A DNA stretch of 64,000 bases from Faecalispora anaeroviscerum (GCF_947568225.1 NZ_CANOOQ010000001.1:992001-1056000), one strand, 5' to 3'; positions 42,671-51,564 are shown, counted from the first letter of the stretch. The notes: a model not told the origin generated them from the sequence alone. A program made the numbers and translations.

Positions 42671-44026
42671 TTACTGAGCGCTTTCACTCTTCCATTCGGA
42701 AACAACCAGCTTCTTTACATCGTCCCAGGATTTGGTGCCCTGCGAATACTGCAGCAAAGCGGCGCCAAAATCGTCCTTGAAGGTCTGGCTGGGGAACACG
42801 GTAAAGTTCCACGGAACAGTGTTTACGCCGTCCTTAGACATCCAGCTGAGTACTTCCTTCGCCAGCGGGTCGGTAGGCTTCTCAGAATCGCTGAAGGTAT
42901 CAAACGGAGCGATGAAGTTCAGCTTGTTGGTAACGAAATCTTTGCCCGTCTTGCTGGAATACAGCCAATACAGGAAGTCTTCGGCTGCCTTCTGCTTCTC
43001 AGGGGAAGCGTCTTTATTAATCGCCAAGAAGTTCTCAGTACCGATGCACAGGCCCTGTTTCTCTTCGCCGGCCATACCGGTATAGATTGGCATAAACTTA
43101 ACGTCTTCCGCTTTTACGGTATTGCCCTTTACCTTTCCAATCTGTCCCCAAGCCCAGTTGCCGTTCTGAACCATCGCTGTCTGGCCAAGCGCGAATTCCG
43201 ACATGGAATCGGTAACCTGCTTGGTGCCGAGCAGATTCTTCGGCGTAATGGAGTTGTTCAGGTACAGGTCAAAAATATTTTTGTAATTGTCGGAATACTG
43301 GAACTTAATTTCCTTTGTAGCGTCGCTGGTCAAATCAACCTTGTTGTCTTTGAACTCGTAGTAAACCGGAACATTGGCCAGATGCGTCTGCCAGCGCCAA
43401 TCTTCACCGGGCTTGAGCGAAGTGGAGGAAAACACACCCTTAATGCCAAGCTCATTCTTCTTCGCCGTCATGTCTTCCACAACCGCTTTGAGCTTTGTAA
43501 AGTTGTTAATCTCAGCCACGGAGGTTGCCTTCGCGCCGGAGGTCTTGAAATATTTGTCCATGATAGCCTGATTATAGATAATGCCGTAACCCTCTACCAC
43601 GTACGGGATACCATACACGCCGTCGCCGTCTGTAATAGCAAGGCTCTTATCCGTCAGGTGTTTGTACAGCTCGGTGTCTTTCAGGTCTGCGCAGTAGTCC
43701 TTCCAGCTGGCATAGCCTCTGGGTCCGTTAATCTGGAAGATCGTCGGAGCATCTGCCTTGGCAATTTCAGACTTCAGCGTCTGCTCGTAAGTACCGGAAG
43801 CCGCAGTAACCACATTCAGAGTAACGCCGGTTTCTTCTTTATACGCTTTTGCAATATCCTCGTAAACAGTAGCAACCTCAGGTTTAAAGTTTAAATAATA
43901 GATGCTTTGCTCTCCCTGCGGAGCTGCACTGGAGGCGCTGCTGGGGCTTCCACCAGTGCTTGAGCTGCACGCGGTCATGGAAGCTGTCATCGCCATCGCC
44001 AGGCAAAATGCCAGAACCTTTTTCAT
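42671..44026 (-). CDS. Extracellular sugar-binding lipoprotein of ABC transporter
   Basis: 451 residues of solute-binding family 1. The signal peptide ends in SMTACSSS, predicting lipidation of Cys near residue 20, followed by a Ser/Gly-rich linker. The mature part has the family pattern YEDIAKAYKEETGVTLNVVTAASGTYEQTLKSEIAKADAPTIFQ and the C-terminal hinge YSQGTKSWDDVKKLVVSEWK. ATG 44026 follows AGGAGG. It is the first gene of the maltodextrin operon. Confidence 0.92.
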   Translation of the reverse strand: MKKVLAFCLAMAMTASMTACSSSTGGSPSSASSAAPQGEQSIYYLNFKPEVATVYEDIAKAYKEETGVTLNVVTAASGTYEQTLKSEIAKADAPTIFQINGPRGYASWKDYCADLKDTELYKHLTDKSLAITDGDGVYGIPYVVEGYGIIYNQAIMDKYFKTSGAKATSVAEINNFTKLKAVVEDMTAKKNELGIKGVFSSTSLKPGEDWRWQTHLANVPVYYEFKDNKVDLTSDATKEIKFQYSDNYKNIFDLYLNNSITPKNLLGTKQVTDSMSEFALGQTAMVQNGNWAWGQIGKVKGNTVKAEDVKFMPIYTGMAGEEKQGLCIGTENFLAINKDASPEKQKAAEDFLYWLYSSKTGKDFVTNKLNFIAPFDTFSDSEKPTDPLAKEVLSWMSKDGVNTVPWNFTVFPSQTFKDDFGAALLQYSQGTKSWDDVKKLVVSEWKSESAQ

Positions 44027-44063
44027 TCTTTTTCCTCCTAACAAAAATTTCTTCCGCATTCCA

Positions 44064-44086
44064 GTAACGTTACCGGAAACGTTACC
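44064..44086. promoter_or_regulatory. Tandem LacI-type operators of the maltodextrin operon
   Basis: GTAACGTTAC (44064-44073) is a perfect palindrome and GGAAACGTTACC (44075-44086) a near one, both with the AACGTT core bound by LacI/MalR family repressors. They lie just downstream of the promoter at 44104-44132. Confidence 0.7.
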
Positions 44087-44103
44087 AGTTCCTTGCGATT
44101 TTT

Positions 44104-44132
44104 AGTATAATACATTATTTGTATAATTTCAA
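44104..44132 (-). promoter_or_regulatory. Promoter of the maltodextrin operon
   Basis: Minus strand: TTGAAA (44127-44132), 17-base spacer, TATACT (44104-44109). The operators lie some 20-40 bases downstream of the -10, a roadblock position. Confidence 0.65.
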
Positions 44133-44311
44133 TAGTAATTTTAAATTATTTTTTGTTTTTATCCCGAACATGCCTACTCAATCCATCCAATCAGCAATGT
44201 GCTTAAAAATGGCAGTTTCTTCCTTCGTCGTAGGCGGGGAAAGGCAGGTGTGGAAGAATCTTTAAAAATACAGGTTTATTGCCACGGATTTGCGGCAGAA
44301 GCGCAGCAAAC
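44133..44311. other. Intergenic stretch with a degenerate palindrome copy
   Basis: No gene is visible. TTTCTTCCTTCGTCGTAGG (from 44217) followed by CGGGGAAAGG resembles a decayed copy of the dispersed palindrome. Confidence 0.35.
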
Positions 44312-44352
44312 AAAAAAGACCAGAGAACGGTGTTGGCGTTCCCTGATCTTTG
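44312..44352 (-). terminator. Terminator of the cheA-cheB unit
   Basis: On the minus strand AAAGATCAGGGAACG and CGTTCTCTGGTCTTTTTT pair, with a T-run, about 30 bases after the cheB stop. Confidence 0.8.
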
Positions 44353-44382
44353 ATTTACGGTCAGTGACAATTCGAGTGCTTT

Positions 44383-45417
44383 TTATTTGGCCTGATTTAG
44401 ATGCTGGATGACGATTCCCGCAATAGAAGGACACGGTGCTTGACGAACTACCGCGCCAATATCGAAAGCAACCATCGGCATTCCGTACACAACGCAGGAT
44501 GCTTTGTCCTGACCGATGGTAAAGGAGCCCTGTTTTCTCATTTCAAGCAGACCCTTTGCCCCGTCGCTGCCCATACCGGTCAGAATAATGCCCATGGCAT
44601 CCTTGCCCGCCGTTTCAGCAACCGAGCGGAACAGCACATCCACCGAGGGACAGTGCCCGCTGACCTTCTCGCCTGCGGCGCATTTGACATAATAGCCTCT
44701 GGCATCCCTGGCGAGAGTCATGTGTTTATCACCCGGCGCAATATAGGCCACACCCGGCTCCACACGCTCGCCGCCCTTCGCCTCCGCCACGGTAAAACTG
44801 CAAAGGCGATCCAAACGCTCCGCATACATTTTGGTAAATCCGGGCGGCATATGCTGCACGACTAAAATGCCCGGAATATTCTTCGGAAGATTTTTCAGAA
44901 TTTCGAGCGTTGCTTCAGTTCCGCCGGTAGAGGCACCAATGGCAATGACTTTTTCCCCTTTACTATTGGAGGAGAGAGTCGGCGTTGGCAGGGACTCCAG
45001 CGGAGAAACGATTTTGGTCTTTACCTTTGCGGTTGAGGCAATCCGGATTTTCACTGCCAGCTCGGTAAAAAACAAGGTGTAATCCGTTGCGGCGGCAGGC
45101 TTACGAATAAAATCCACAGCGCCCGCATCGAGCGCGTCAAAAATACCGAGAGCCAGCGAGCTGACCAGCACAACCGGCACAGGGCGTCTGGGAATCAGTT
45201 TTTTTAAAAAATCAGTGCCCTTCATATCAGGCATTACCACATCCATGGTGATGACATCCGGCGAAAGCTCTTGAATCTTTTTCGCCGCCTCCGCCGCGCT
45301 GCCAGCCGTACCTACCACTGATATTCCCGGGTCTTTCAGCAGGGCATTCTGCAGCGCCGTTCGGAAAAACAGAGAATCATCCACAATCAAAACCTTGATG
45401 ACACGATTGAGCGACAT
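44383..45417 (-). CDS. cheB: Chemotaxis protein-glutamate methylesterase CheB
   Basis: 344 residues. The N-terminal receiver domain has the acidic pair in VDDS and the phospho-acceptor Asp59 in ITMDVVMP. The C-terminal methylesterase has the catalytic triad regions AIGASTGGTEAT (Ser), VVQHMPPGFT (His) and TGMGSDGAKG (Asp). It removes methyl groups from chemoreceptors. It follows cheR by 6 bases. Confidence 0.96.
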   Translation of the reverse strand: MSLNRVIKVLIVDDSLFFRTALQNALLKDPGISVVGTAGSAAEAAKKIQELSPDVITMDVVMPDMKGTDFLKKLIPRRPVPVVLVSSLALGIFDALDAGAVDFIRKPAAATDYTLFFTELAVKIRIASTAKVKTKIVSPLESLPTPTLSSNSKGEKVIAIGASTGGTEATLEILKNLPKNIPGILVVQHMPPGFTKMYAERLDRLCSFTVAEAKGGERVEPGVAYIAPGDKHMTLARDARGYYVKCAAGEKVSGHCPSVDVLFRSVAETAGKDAMGIILTGMGSDGAKGLLEMRKQGSFTIGQDKASCVVYGMPMVAFDIGAVVRQAPCPSIAGIVIQHLNQAK

Positions 45418-45423
45418 AACAGT

Positions 45424-46233
45424 TTATTGTCCTTTCTGATACACCGACGGCTCCAAATAAAGGAATTTAGAGCTGTCCCTTTGTATTGTTTCGGAATGCC
45501 CAATCAGCAAAAATCCACCTGGGATGAGCATGTCGTAGTATTTATTGATGAGCTTGTTGCGGTCGTTCTGATCAAAATAGATCATGACATTTCGGCAGAA
45601 AATCAGATCGAACGGCTGCATTGGAGGAAACGGCTGCATCAAATTCAGCCGCTGAAACGTTACATGCCGACGAATATCGTCGTTAATGCGGAACTGATCT
45701 GCCCCTTGCTTCACAAAATAACGGGTCAGCCAGCCCTGAGGCACGTTTTTCAAAGATTCTGCGCTGTACACAGCAGCCTTTCCCGCCGCCATCGCCTTTT
45801 CGGAAATATCTGTGGCGAGAATACGAAAATCCCAGCCGGGATGCCCCAGGCTGAAATAATCCTTCAGCACCATGCAGGTTGTATAGGCCTCTTCGCCGGA
45901 GGAACAGCCCGCGCTCCAGATTCGTATGAGCTTGCGGTGATTGATCCGCTCCTGAAGCGGCAGTAATTTATTTTTGATAAAATCAAAATGAGCCGGTTCG
46001 CGCATGAAATAGGTGTGATTTGTCGTTAGCTTGTTCAGCAGGACAATGACTTCATCTGGATTTTTCTGCTGGATCAGGGTCATATACTCTGAAAAGCTCT
46101 TCATGCCCTTTTCCGCCAGAACGGAATACATGCGCGCTTCAATCAGCTGGCGCTTGTTGGCCAGGTTGATGCCGTAATTATTTTTAACATACGTTACAAT
46201 GGTATTGAATTCCTGGTCTGTCAGACGTATCAT
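45424..46233 (-). CDS. cheR: Chemotaxis protein methyltransferase CheR
   Basis: 269 residues. The N-terminal helical domain (about 1-75) precedes the SAM-binding methyltransferase domain with RIWSAGCSSGEEAYTTCMVL, RILATDISEKAM and LIFCRNVMIYFD. It methylates receptor glutamates, opposing CheB. It starts at ATG 46233, after a dehydrogenase gene that separates it from cheA. Confidence 0.95.
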   Translation of the reverse strand: MIRLTDQEFNTIVTYVKNNYGINLANKRQLIEARMYSVLAEKGMKSFSEYMTLIQQKNPDEVIVLLNKLTTNHTYFMREPAHFDFIKNKLLPLQERINHRKLIRIWSAGCSSGEEAYTTCMVLKDYFSLGHPGWDFRILATDISEKAMAAGKAAVYSAESLKNVPQGWLTRYFVKQGADQFRINDDIRRHVTFQRLNLMQPFPPMQPFDLIFCRNVMIYFDQNDRNKLINKYYDMLIPGGFLLIGHSETIQRDSSKFLYLEPSVYQKGQ

Positions 46234-46297
46234 AATGATCCTTTCTTGAGTGGAAAAATTCTGGGTGTACCGGGAAGCAGCCCGAAGGTCAGATTCA

Positions 46298-47359
46298 TCA
46301 GCCCAAACGGGACACGATGGCGTCTCCCACCTGCGCCGTGGTTGCGGCTCCGCCCATATCAGGGGTGAGAGCCTTCCCTTCCGTCAGAACGTCCTCTACC
46401 ACGTCTAAAAGCCGCTTGCCCCAGGCCTCGTGGTGAAAGAAATCCAGCATCTGGCTGGCGGCCCAAACGGTAGCGAGCGGATTTGCGATCTGGCGGCCGG
46501 CAATGTCGGGCGCCGAACCATGAATTGGCTCAAACATGGAAGGGTATTTGCGTTCGGGGTTGATATTTGCGCCTGCCGCAAGGCCCATACCACCGGCAAT
46601 CGCGGCGCCAAGGTCGGTGAGAATATCGCCGAACAGGTTTGAAGTGACCACTACCTCGAACGCTTCAGGACGCTTGACCATCATCATACTGGCCGCATCC
46701 ACCAGATAGGAGGCTGTTTTTACATCTGGGTACTCCCGGCTTACCTCGGCAAAAATCTGGTCCCAAAACACCATGGAATAGTTCAGCGCATTCCCCTTGC
46801 TCACACTGGTCAGCGTTTTTTGTTCCCGGCGCGCCAGCTCAAACGCGTAGCGCATGATCCGCTCGCAGCCGTGCCGGGAGAATACGCCATTCTGGAGTAC
46901 TACCTCATGGGGGGTATCACGATAAAGCCAGCTTCCGCTCCCTGCGTATTCTCCCTCGCTGTTCTCACGCACGAAAACCATGTCGACATCTTCCCGCTTC
47001 ACATCTTTCAGTGGGCAGGGCGCGCCGCGCAGCAGCTTGACCGGGCGAAGATTGACGTACTGATCGAAGCTTTTGCGGATTGTAAGGAGCAACCCCCAGA
47101 GAGAAATATGATCCGGAACCCCGGGAAAACCGACGGCACCGAGAAAAATAGCATCAAAGCCGCTGAGCTGTTCGATCCCGTCCTCTGCCATCATCCTTCC
47201 GTTCTTCAGGTAATACTCACATCCCCACGGGAAGGTGGTGAACTCAAACCGAAATCCGCCGTCCAGCCGGGCCACATGCTCCAGCACCTTACAGCCTTCT
47301 GAAATCACCTCGGGGCCAATCCCGTCGCCGGGAATGACCGCAATTTTATGAACCTGCAA
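46298..47359 (-). CDS. Tartrate dehydrogenase-like decarboxylating dehydrogenase (isocitrate/isopropylmalate family)
   Basis: 353 residues. HKIAVIPGDGIGPEVISEG at the N-terminus, FVRENSEGEYAG, the metal and substrate region TSVSKGNALNYS, SNLFGDILTDLGAAIAGGMGLA and FEPIHGSAPDIAG define the NAD-dependent beta-decarboxylating dehydrogenases; the GAVGFPGVPDHISLWGLLL stretch is typical of the tartrate/D-malate branch. I chose TTG 47359, 7 bases after GGGGGCG; ATG 47419 is also in frame. Its place between cheA and cheR is unusual. Substrate is not provable from sequence. Confidence 0.85.
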   Translation of the reverse strand: MQVHKIAVIPGDGIGPEVISEGCKVLEHVARLDGGFRFEFTTFPWGCEYYLKNGRMMAEDGIEQLSGFDAIFLGAVGFPGVPDHISLWGLLLTIRKSFDQYVNLRPVKLLRGAPCPLKDVKREDVDMVFVRENSEGEYAGSGSWLYRDTPHEVVLQNGVFSRHGCERIMRYAFELARREQKTLTSVSKGNALNYSMVFWDQIFAEVSREYPDVKTASYLVDAASMMMVKRPEAFEVVVTSNLFGDILTDLGAAIAGGMGLAAGANINPERKYPSMFEPIHGSAPDIAGRQIANPLATVWAASQMLDFFHHEAWGKRLLDVVEDVLTEGKALTPDMGGAATTAQVGDAIVSRLG

Positions 47360-47438
47360 ATCAAACGCCCCCTGAAATATTCTTTGAGGTTGCCCCTGAG
47401 AATCACACAGAGCAGCCATTCCTGTTCAGCGCTGAAAA

Positions 47439-49520
47439 CTAATTGTTATTGTAAAGGTTGACTACATCGAGAATCAAGCTGATGCTACCGTCGCCCAGTA
47501 CAGCCCCGCCGGAAATCCCGCTTTCTTTAATGTTAAATTGATTGAGGTATGCGGGCAGACCCTTTACCACAACCTGCTGTTCTCCGAGAAGGTCATCCGC
47601 GAGGATACAGTACACCTTTTCGTGATTTTCTACCTGCACAACGATAGAATCCTCCAGCGTTTTCACCTTGGGCTCAAGCCCGAACACAGAGTGCAGACGA
47701 ATGAGCGGATAATACTGGTTGCGCATAGTGATGATTTCATTGCCGCTGGTATCGTACAGCACCTGATCAGACGTGACCTTGACCAACTGCTTAATATTGT
47801 TGGTAGGGATGATAAACATGGTGTCGCCCACAGAAACCTTCATGCCGTTGACAATTGCCAAAGTGAGCGGAATCTTGAACAGCACCTTCGTTCCCTTGCC
47901 GTACTCGCTTGAGATCGTCACGTCGCCGCCGACCTTCTCCACGTTCTTCTTCACAACGTCCATTCCGACGCCGCGGCCCGAATATTCGGTAACCACCTCG
48001 TTGGTGGAAAACCCGGGCATCAGGAGAAAATTGTAAACCTCGCGGTTCGAATATTCCTTTTCGCTCTTTTTGAGCATGCCCTGGCGCTTGGCCTTGGCCA
48101 ATACCGCGTCGCGGTCGATTCCCTGACCATCGTCCTCAATGGAAATCAGGATTTCACCGCCGGTATTTTGCGCTGTGAGGGTAATGGTTCCCTTGGCCGG
48201 CTTTCCGCTCGCGGCACGGGCCTGTTTATCCTCCAGCCCATGATCCATCGCGTTGCGCACCACGTGCATGATCGGATCGTTGATGCTGTCAACAATGGAC
48301 TTATCAACCTCAGTATCCTCGCCGACCAGCACAAGCTCCGCGTCCTTCTCCAGATTTTTGCTCATATCTCGCACGATACGGCGCATTTTCTGGAATACAC
48401 CCGAAATCGGGACCATCCGGATGGACATGACGATCTCCTGTAGTTCATCCGTGAGCTTGCGCAGCTGGCGCGAAGCCTTGGTGTAGCTGTTATCTACTCC
48501 GCTTTCGCTGGACTGCACGGAATGTGAGGCCGTCACCATCGATTCTGTGATAACAATTTCGCCGACAAGATCCATCAAATTGTCGAGCTTCGACAGGTTG
48601 ACGTTGATCAGATTCTGCTTCACGGCCGGATGATTCCCGTTGCCATTATTTGCGGCAGGCTCTGTGCTTGCAGCCGTCTTTTCCTCTTTTGCGTTTTTAA
48701 CCTGCTCTTTCTGTTGCGTCAGCGGTGAAAGAACAGTATAATTTTTAGTATATACAAAATTTTCAATGATCTTGAGCGAGGACTCCATTTCTTCTTTGGT
48801 GCGGAACATCAGCAGAAGCCCGTCTTTTCCAATTTCATCTGCGGCGGCGGGATTGGAATCCAGTTTCTCCGGTACGCTGCGCACCGGTGTGCCGGTTTCA
48901 ACGATCGCATGCACCAGAAGCATGGCTCGCAGGTGAACCATCTCTGTTTCTTCTTCAAAGAACACGCGCACCGGGAAAGGATATTCCTCCCCGCTGTCGG
49001 AGGCAGGCTGCTGAACCTGTACTGGAGCGATCTGGGCCGGAGCGCGAACAGACTCTGCGGCTGTCGGCTCCGCCGGGGCGCTCGGCTGCACAGCCGCAAC
49101 GGGCTCTTCCGGCGCTTCTCCGGAAATCTTTTTGAGGAAAGAATTAATTTCTTCCTCTAAACTGCCGATATTTGTAATAAGCGGTTCATTGTTTTCGATT
49201 TTCTCGACTTCTGTTTTCAAAAAATCACTGGATTTGAACATCAAGTCTGTAAGCGGCTCGTTGTACTCCGAAGAAATGCCGTGTTCTCTTACAAAATAGA
49301 ACAGGTCCTCCATCTTATGAGTTACCGTCGCTATGCTGTCAAACTGCATCATCGCAGAAGACCCTTTGATTGTGTGCATGATGCGGAAGATCTCGTCGAT
49401 ACTTTCCGAATCAAAATCACCCGCCTGCTCGCAGCGAAGAAGAATTTCATCCAGATGTGTCAGCAAGCCGTTGGTTTCGAACAAATAAACTTCCAGCAAA
49501 GATTCCATATTGTTATCCAT
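47439..49520 (-). CDS. cheA: Chemotaxis sensor histidine kinase CheA
   Basis: 693 residues. Domains in order: HPt (about 1-110, phospho-accepting His49 in FRIMHTIKGSSAMM), a Pro/Ala-rich linker, a small P2-like domain (about 170-270), a second linker, the dimerisation helices (about 310-375), the HATPase with N box VRNAMDHGLE, G1 EDDGQGIDRDA and G2 SGRGVGMDVV, and a C-terminal CheW-like domain. It starts the minus-strand che unit and has a candidate sigma-28 promoter at 49604-49630. Confidence 0.96.
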   Translation of the reverse strand: MDNNMESLLEVYLFETNGLLTHLDEILLRCEQAGDFDSESIDEIFRIMHTIKGSSAMMQFDSIATVTHKMEDLFYFVREHGISSEYNEPLTDLMFKSSDFLKTEVEKIENNEPLITNIGSLEEEINSFLKKISGEAPEEPVAAVQPSAPAEPTAAESVRAPAQIAPVQVQQPASDSGEEYPFPVRVFFEEETEMVHLRAMLLVHAIVETGTPVRSVPEKLDSNPAAADEIGKDGLLLMFRTKEEMESSLKIIENFVYTKNYTVLSPLTQQKEQVKNAKEEKTAASTEPAANNGNGNHPAVKQNLINVNLSKLDNLMDLVGEIVITESMVTASHSVQSSESGVDNSYTKASRQLRKLTDELQEIVMSIRMVPISGVFQKMRRIVRDMSKNLEKDAELVLVGEDTEVDKSIVDSINDPIMHVVRNAMDHGLEDKQARAASGKPAKGTITLTAQNTGGEILISIEDDGQGIDRDAVLAKAKRQGMLKKSEKEYSNREVYNFLLMPGFSTNEVVTEYSGRGVGMDVVKKNVEKVGGDVTISSEYGKGTKVLFKIPLTLAIVNGMKVSVGDTMFIIPTNNIKQLVKVTSDQVLYDTSGNEIITMRNQYYPLIRLHSVFGLEPKVKTLEDSIVVQVENHEKVYCILADDLLGEQQVVVKGLPAYLNQFNIKESGISGGAVLGDGSISLILDVVNLYNNN

Positions 49521-49603
49521 GAATGATAGCCACCGCCTATCTCAAAATTCCCAAAAGGAACAAACTAGAAAAATCCAGAAAAATCTGTCTTTCTCATAAT
49601 AAT

Positions 49604-49630
49604 ATATCGGATTAAGTCGCAAATAATTAA
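49604..49630 (-). promoter_or_regulatory. Candidate sigma-28 (SigD) promoter for cheA
   Basis: Minus strand TTAA (49627-49630), 15-base spacer, TCCGATAT (49604-49611), close to the TAAA-N15-GCCGATAT consensus of flagellar sigma factors. Confidence 0.55.
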
Positions 49631-49678
49631 CTTTTTCGCTTCTATTTCTATAAATTTTAATTTTAGAGGTACCCATTT

Positions 49679-51097
49679 ATGGCAGATAACCTAAGAATTA
49701 CTACACCAATCCCAGGCGGAGAAAATGTAAATCGGCTGAATCCCGCAAAGCCAGCCGACCGCGCTGTGGTTAATCCGGCGCTGGTACCGCCCGCCAATGC
49801 CGACCGGCAGTCCGGCCAGCAAAACAACGCGGAGTTTTCGTTTCTTCTGAACCGAAATTCTGTATTCAGCCGCTTTATTCAGCAGCTTGGCAACACACCG
49901 GATCTTTCGCAGAGCCTTGGCAAGTTGGTGTTTGAGGTGATGGGCCGGGCCGGAGCGGAACAGGGAGCCAGTATTTCAGAGTCGTTGCGTCAGCTGACAC
50001 AGGTTATCAATATGGGGCGGGAAGGTATTGTGCAGAACCTGCTGTTCCAGGAAAACAACCGAACGCAGTTTTCGGGTACCCTGTTCCAAATGATGCGCCA
50101 GATACTGGAGCAAAACCCAAGCAAGATGCTGGAACAGAAAACAGCGCAGTTTTTGAAAGCCTTTAACGCCTACTCCGGCGCCGGGGAAACCACCCGCGCG
50201 GTGATTCACCGACTGATACAGATCAGCGAGCAGATTCCGCAGCCGTACAGCGGTCAGCTGCAGCAGATGACGCAGGAGCTGACCGACGAGCTGCCGATCG
50301 AGAATCTGAATCAGAACCTCACTGCACTCAAAGAGAAGATCATCCCGTTTTTACGGCGGTATATCTCCGCCACCAACGATTTTGGCCGTGTTCGCGACAA
50401 CATTACTCTGCTCGTTCATGATCTGTCCCGCCTGAACATCAGCTCCCGCGAAGAGCTGGCGGAAAAGTATACCGCTCTGCTCGATTACTGCAAATACGAC
50501 CTGAATTTTCCGCCCCAGAAACTCAACGAAATGACCTCCGTTTTTCTGGAGCATATGGGGCGCCTGGAAACGCCCAAAGAAAACAGATTGCTGGATTCCG
50601 TACTAAGGCTCTTGACGGAAAACGCAAGCGGCCCGTCGCAGCGCGGGCAGGAGCTGTTCCAGAATACGCTCTCTTCCCTTTTGATGGATAACAGTGTATA
50701 CATGCCGTTTCACCACCTGTTTCTTCCTCTGGCCTTTGAGGGCAAATACCTGTTCGGGGAAATCTGGGTCGAAAAAGAAGAAGATTCCGACGGAAGACAA
50801 ACGGCAGATGGGCGGGAACGCAGCCGCCAGATTATTCTGACGTTTGACATTAAGTCCAAAGGTTATTTTGAGGCTTTCCTGACGCTAACCGGGAAAAAAA
50901 TCAGCGCCCGGCTCAACTGCCCAGCGGAATTTGCACCCGATGCCAAAGCGATCAGCACGGCTGTTTCCTCCATTTTTGCCCGAAACGGCTTTGAACCGGA
51001 AGCAGTGGAGCTGTCTGCCGGGGCTCCCCCCTCGGCTGCAAAAACCATCCTGAAAAAAATACACGAGGGAAGGCGAATCGTTGATGTCACAGTATAA
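49679..51097 (+). CDS. YlqG/FliK-like protein
   Basis: 472 residues. The N-terminus is Pro/Asn/Gln-rich and low in complexity; the middle is long and helical with many glutamines; the C-terminal 120 residues (QIILTFDIKSKGYFEAFLTLTGKKISARLNCP) resemble a hook-length-control type domain. The next gene is an FlhB C-domain homologue, the same pair as ylqG-ylqH in Bacillus. A role with the flagellar export switch is possible but untested. ATG 49679 follows AGAGGT. Confidence 0.6.
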   Translation: MADNLRITTPIPGGENVNRLNPAKPADRAVVNPALVPPANADRQSGQQNNAEFSFLLNRNSVFSRFIQQLGNTPDLSQSLGKLVFEVMGRAGAEQGASISESLRQLTQVINMGREGIVQNLLFQENNRTQFSGTLFQMMRQILEQNPSKMLEQKTAQFLKAFNAYSGAGETTRAVIHRLIQISEQIPQPYSGQLQQMTQELTDELPIENLNQNLTALKEKIIPFLRRYISATNDFGRVRDNITLLVHDLSRLNISSREELAEKYTALLDYCKYDLNFPPQKLNEMTSVFLEHMGRLETPKENRLLDSVLRLLTENASGPSQRGQELFQNTLSSLLMDNSVYMPFHHLFLPLAFEGKYLFGEIWVEKEEDSDGRQTADGRERSRQIILTFDIKSKGYFEAFLTLTGKKISARLNCPAEFAPDAKAISTAVSSIFARNGFEPEAVELSAGAPPSAAKTILKKIHEGRRIVDVTV

Positions 51098-51422
51098 CAA
51101 CAAGCAGCGCGCAGCTGCCCTGCGCTATTCCGAGGCGGAAAACCATGCTCCGATCGTCGTGGCTGCGGGCGTAGGCTACACTGCGTCCAAAATCATAGAA
51201 GTTGCGCAGGAAAGCAATATTCCCGTTTATCAGGACGACGCGCTGGCCTCTCTGCTGTCACAGATGAATATGGGGACTGAAGTTCCGCCGGAGCTGTACC
51301 AGGCCGTGGCCGATCTGTACCTGTATTTTCTCAATTATGGTGAGCAGGAGGCAACCCCGGCTGCTGCCAACGCCAAAAAGGTTTCCCCACCACCTGAAAT
51401 GCCGGACTTCTCGGAAGAATAA
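51084..51422 (+). CDS. FlhB C-terminal domain homologue (YlqH/FlhX type)
   Basis: 112 residues containing only the cytoplasmic domain of FlhB: RAAALRYSEAENHAPIVVAAGVGYTASKIIEVAQESNIPVYQDDALASLL. The NPTH autocleavage motif of real FlhB is absent here (replaced by NHAP), as in stand-alone FlhX proteins. Such proteins can substitute for the released FlhB C-domain in export-substrate switching. It overlaps the preceding gene by 14 bases. Confidence 0.85.
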   Translation: MSQYNNKQRAAALRYSEAENHAPIVVAAGVGYTASKIIEVAQESNIPVYQDDALASLLSQMNMGTEVPPELYQAVADLYLYFLNYGEQEATPAAANAKKVSPPPEMPDFSEE

Positions 51423-51474
51423 CGTACCCGGCATCGCTTTTTTCAAGAATACTCTTCATTTTCTTTTTCGTATG

Positions 51475-51482
51475 ACCGATAT
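51475..51482 (+). promoter_or_regulatory. Candidate sigma-28 -10 box before cheW
   Basis: ACCGATAT is a good match for the flagellar sigma factor -10. The expected TAAA at the -35 is not clear (TCAT with a 15-base spacer), so this is tentative. Confidence 0.35.
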
Positions 51483-51528
51483 ATAAGTTGAAGTATAGAA
51501 CGATTTAATATAGTTTTCTTTCAAATAA

Positions 51529-51546
51529 CCGCCGCGGCTGCGGCGG
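51529..51546. repeat. GC-rich palindrome in the cheW leader
   Basis: CCGCCGC (51529-51535), GGCT, GCGGCGG (51540-51546), followed by AAGAAGTGG as in the tails of other dispersed copies. It sits immediately before the cheW ribosome site and may be a truncated copy of the family. Confidence 0.45.
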
Positions 51547-51564
51547 AAGAAGTGGTGAAACGAT

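Noticed and set aside
42668..43894. 408-codon plus-strand open frame
   Set aside because: Antisense shadow of the sugar-binding lipoprotein gene, which has signal peptide, lipobox and family motifs.
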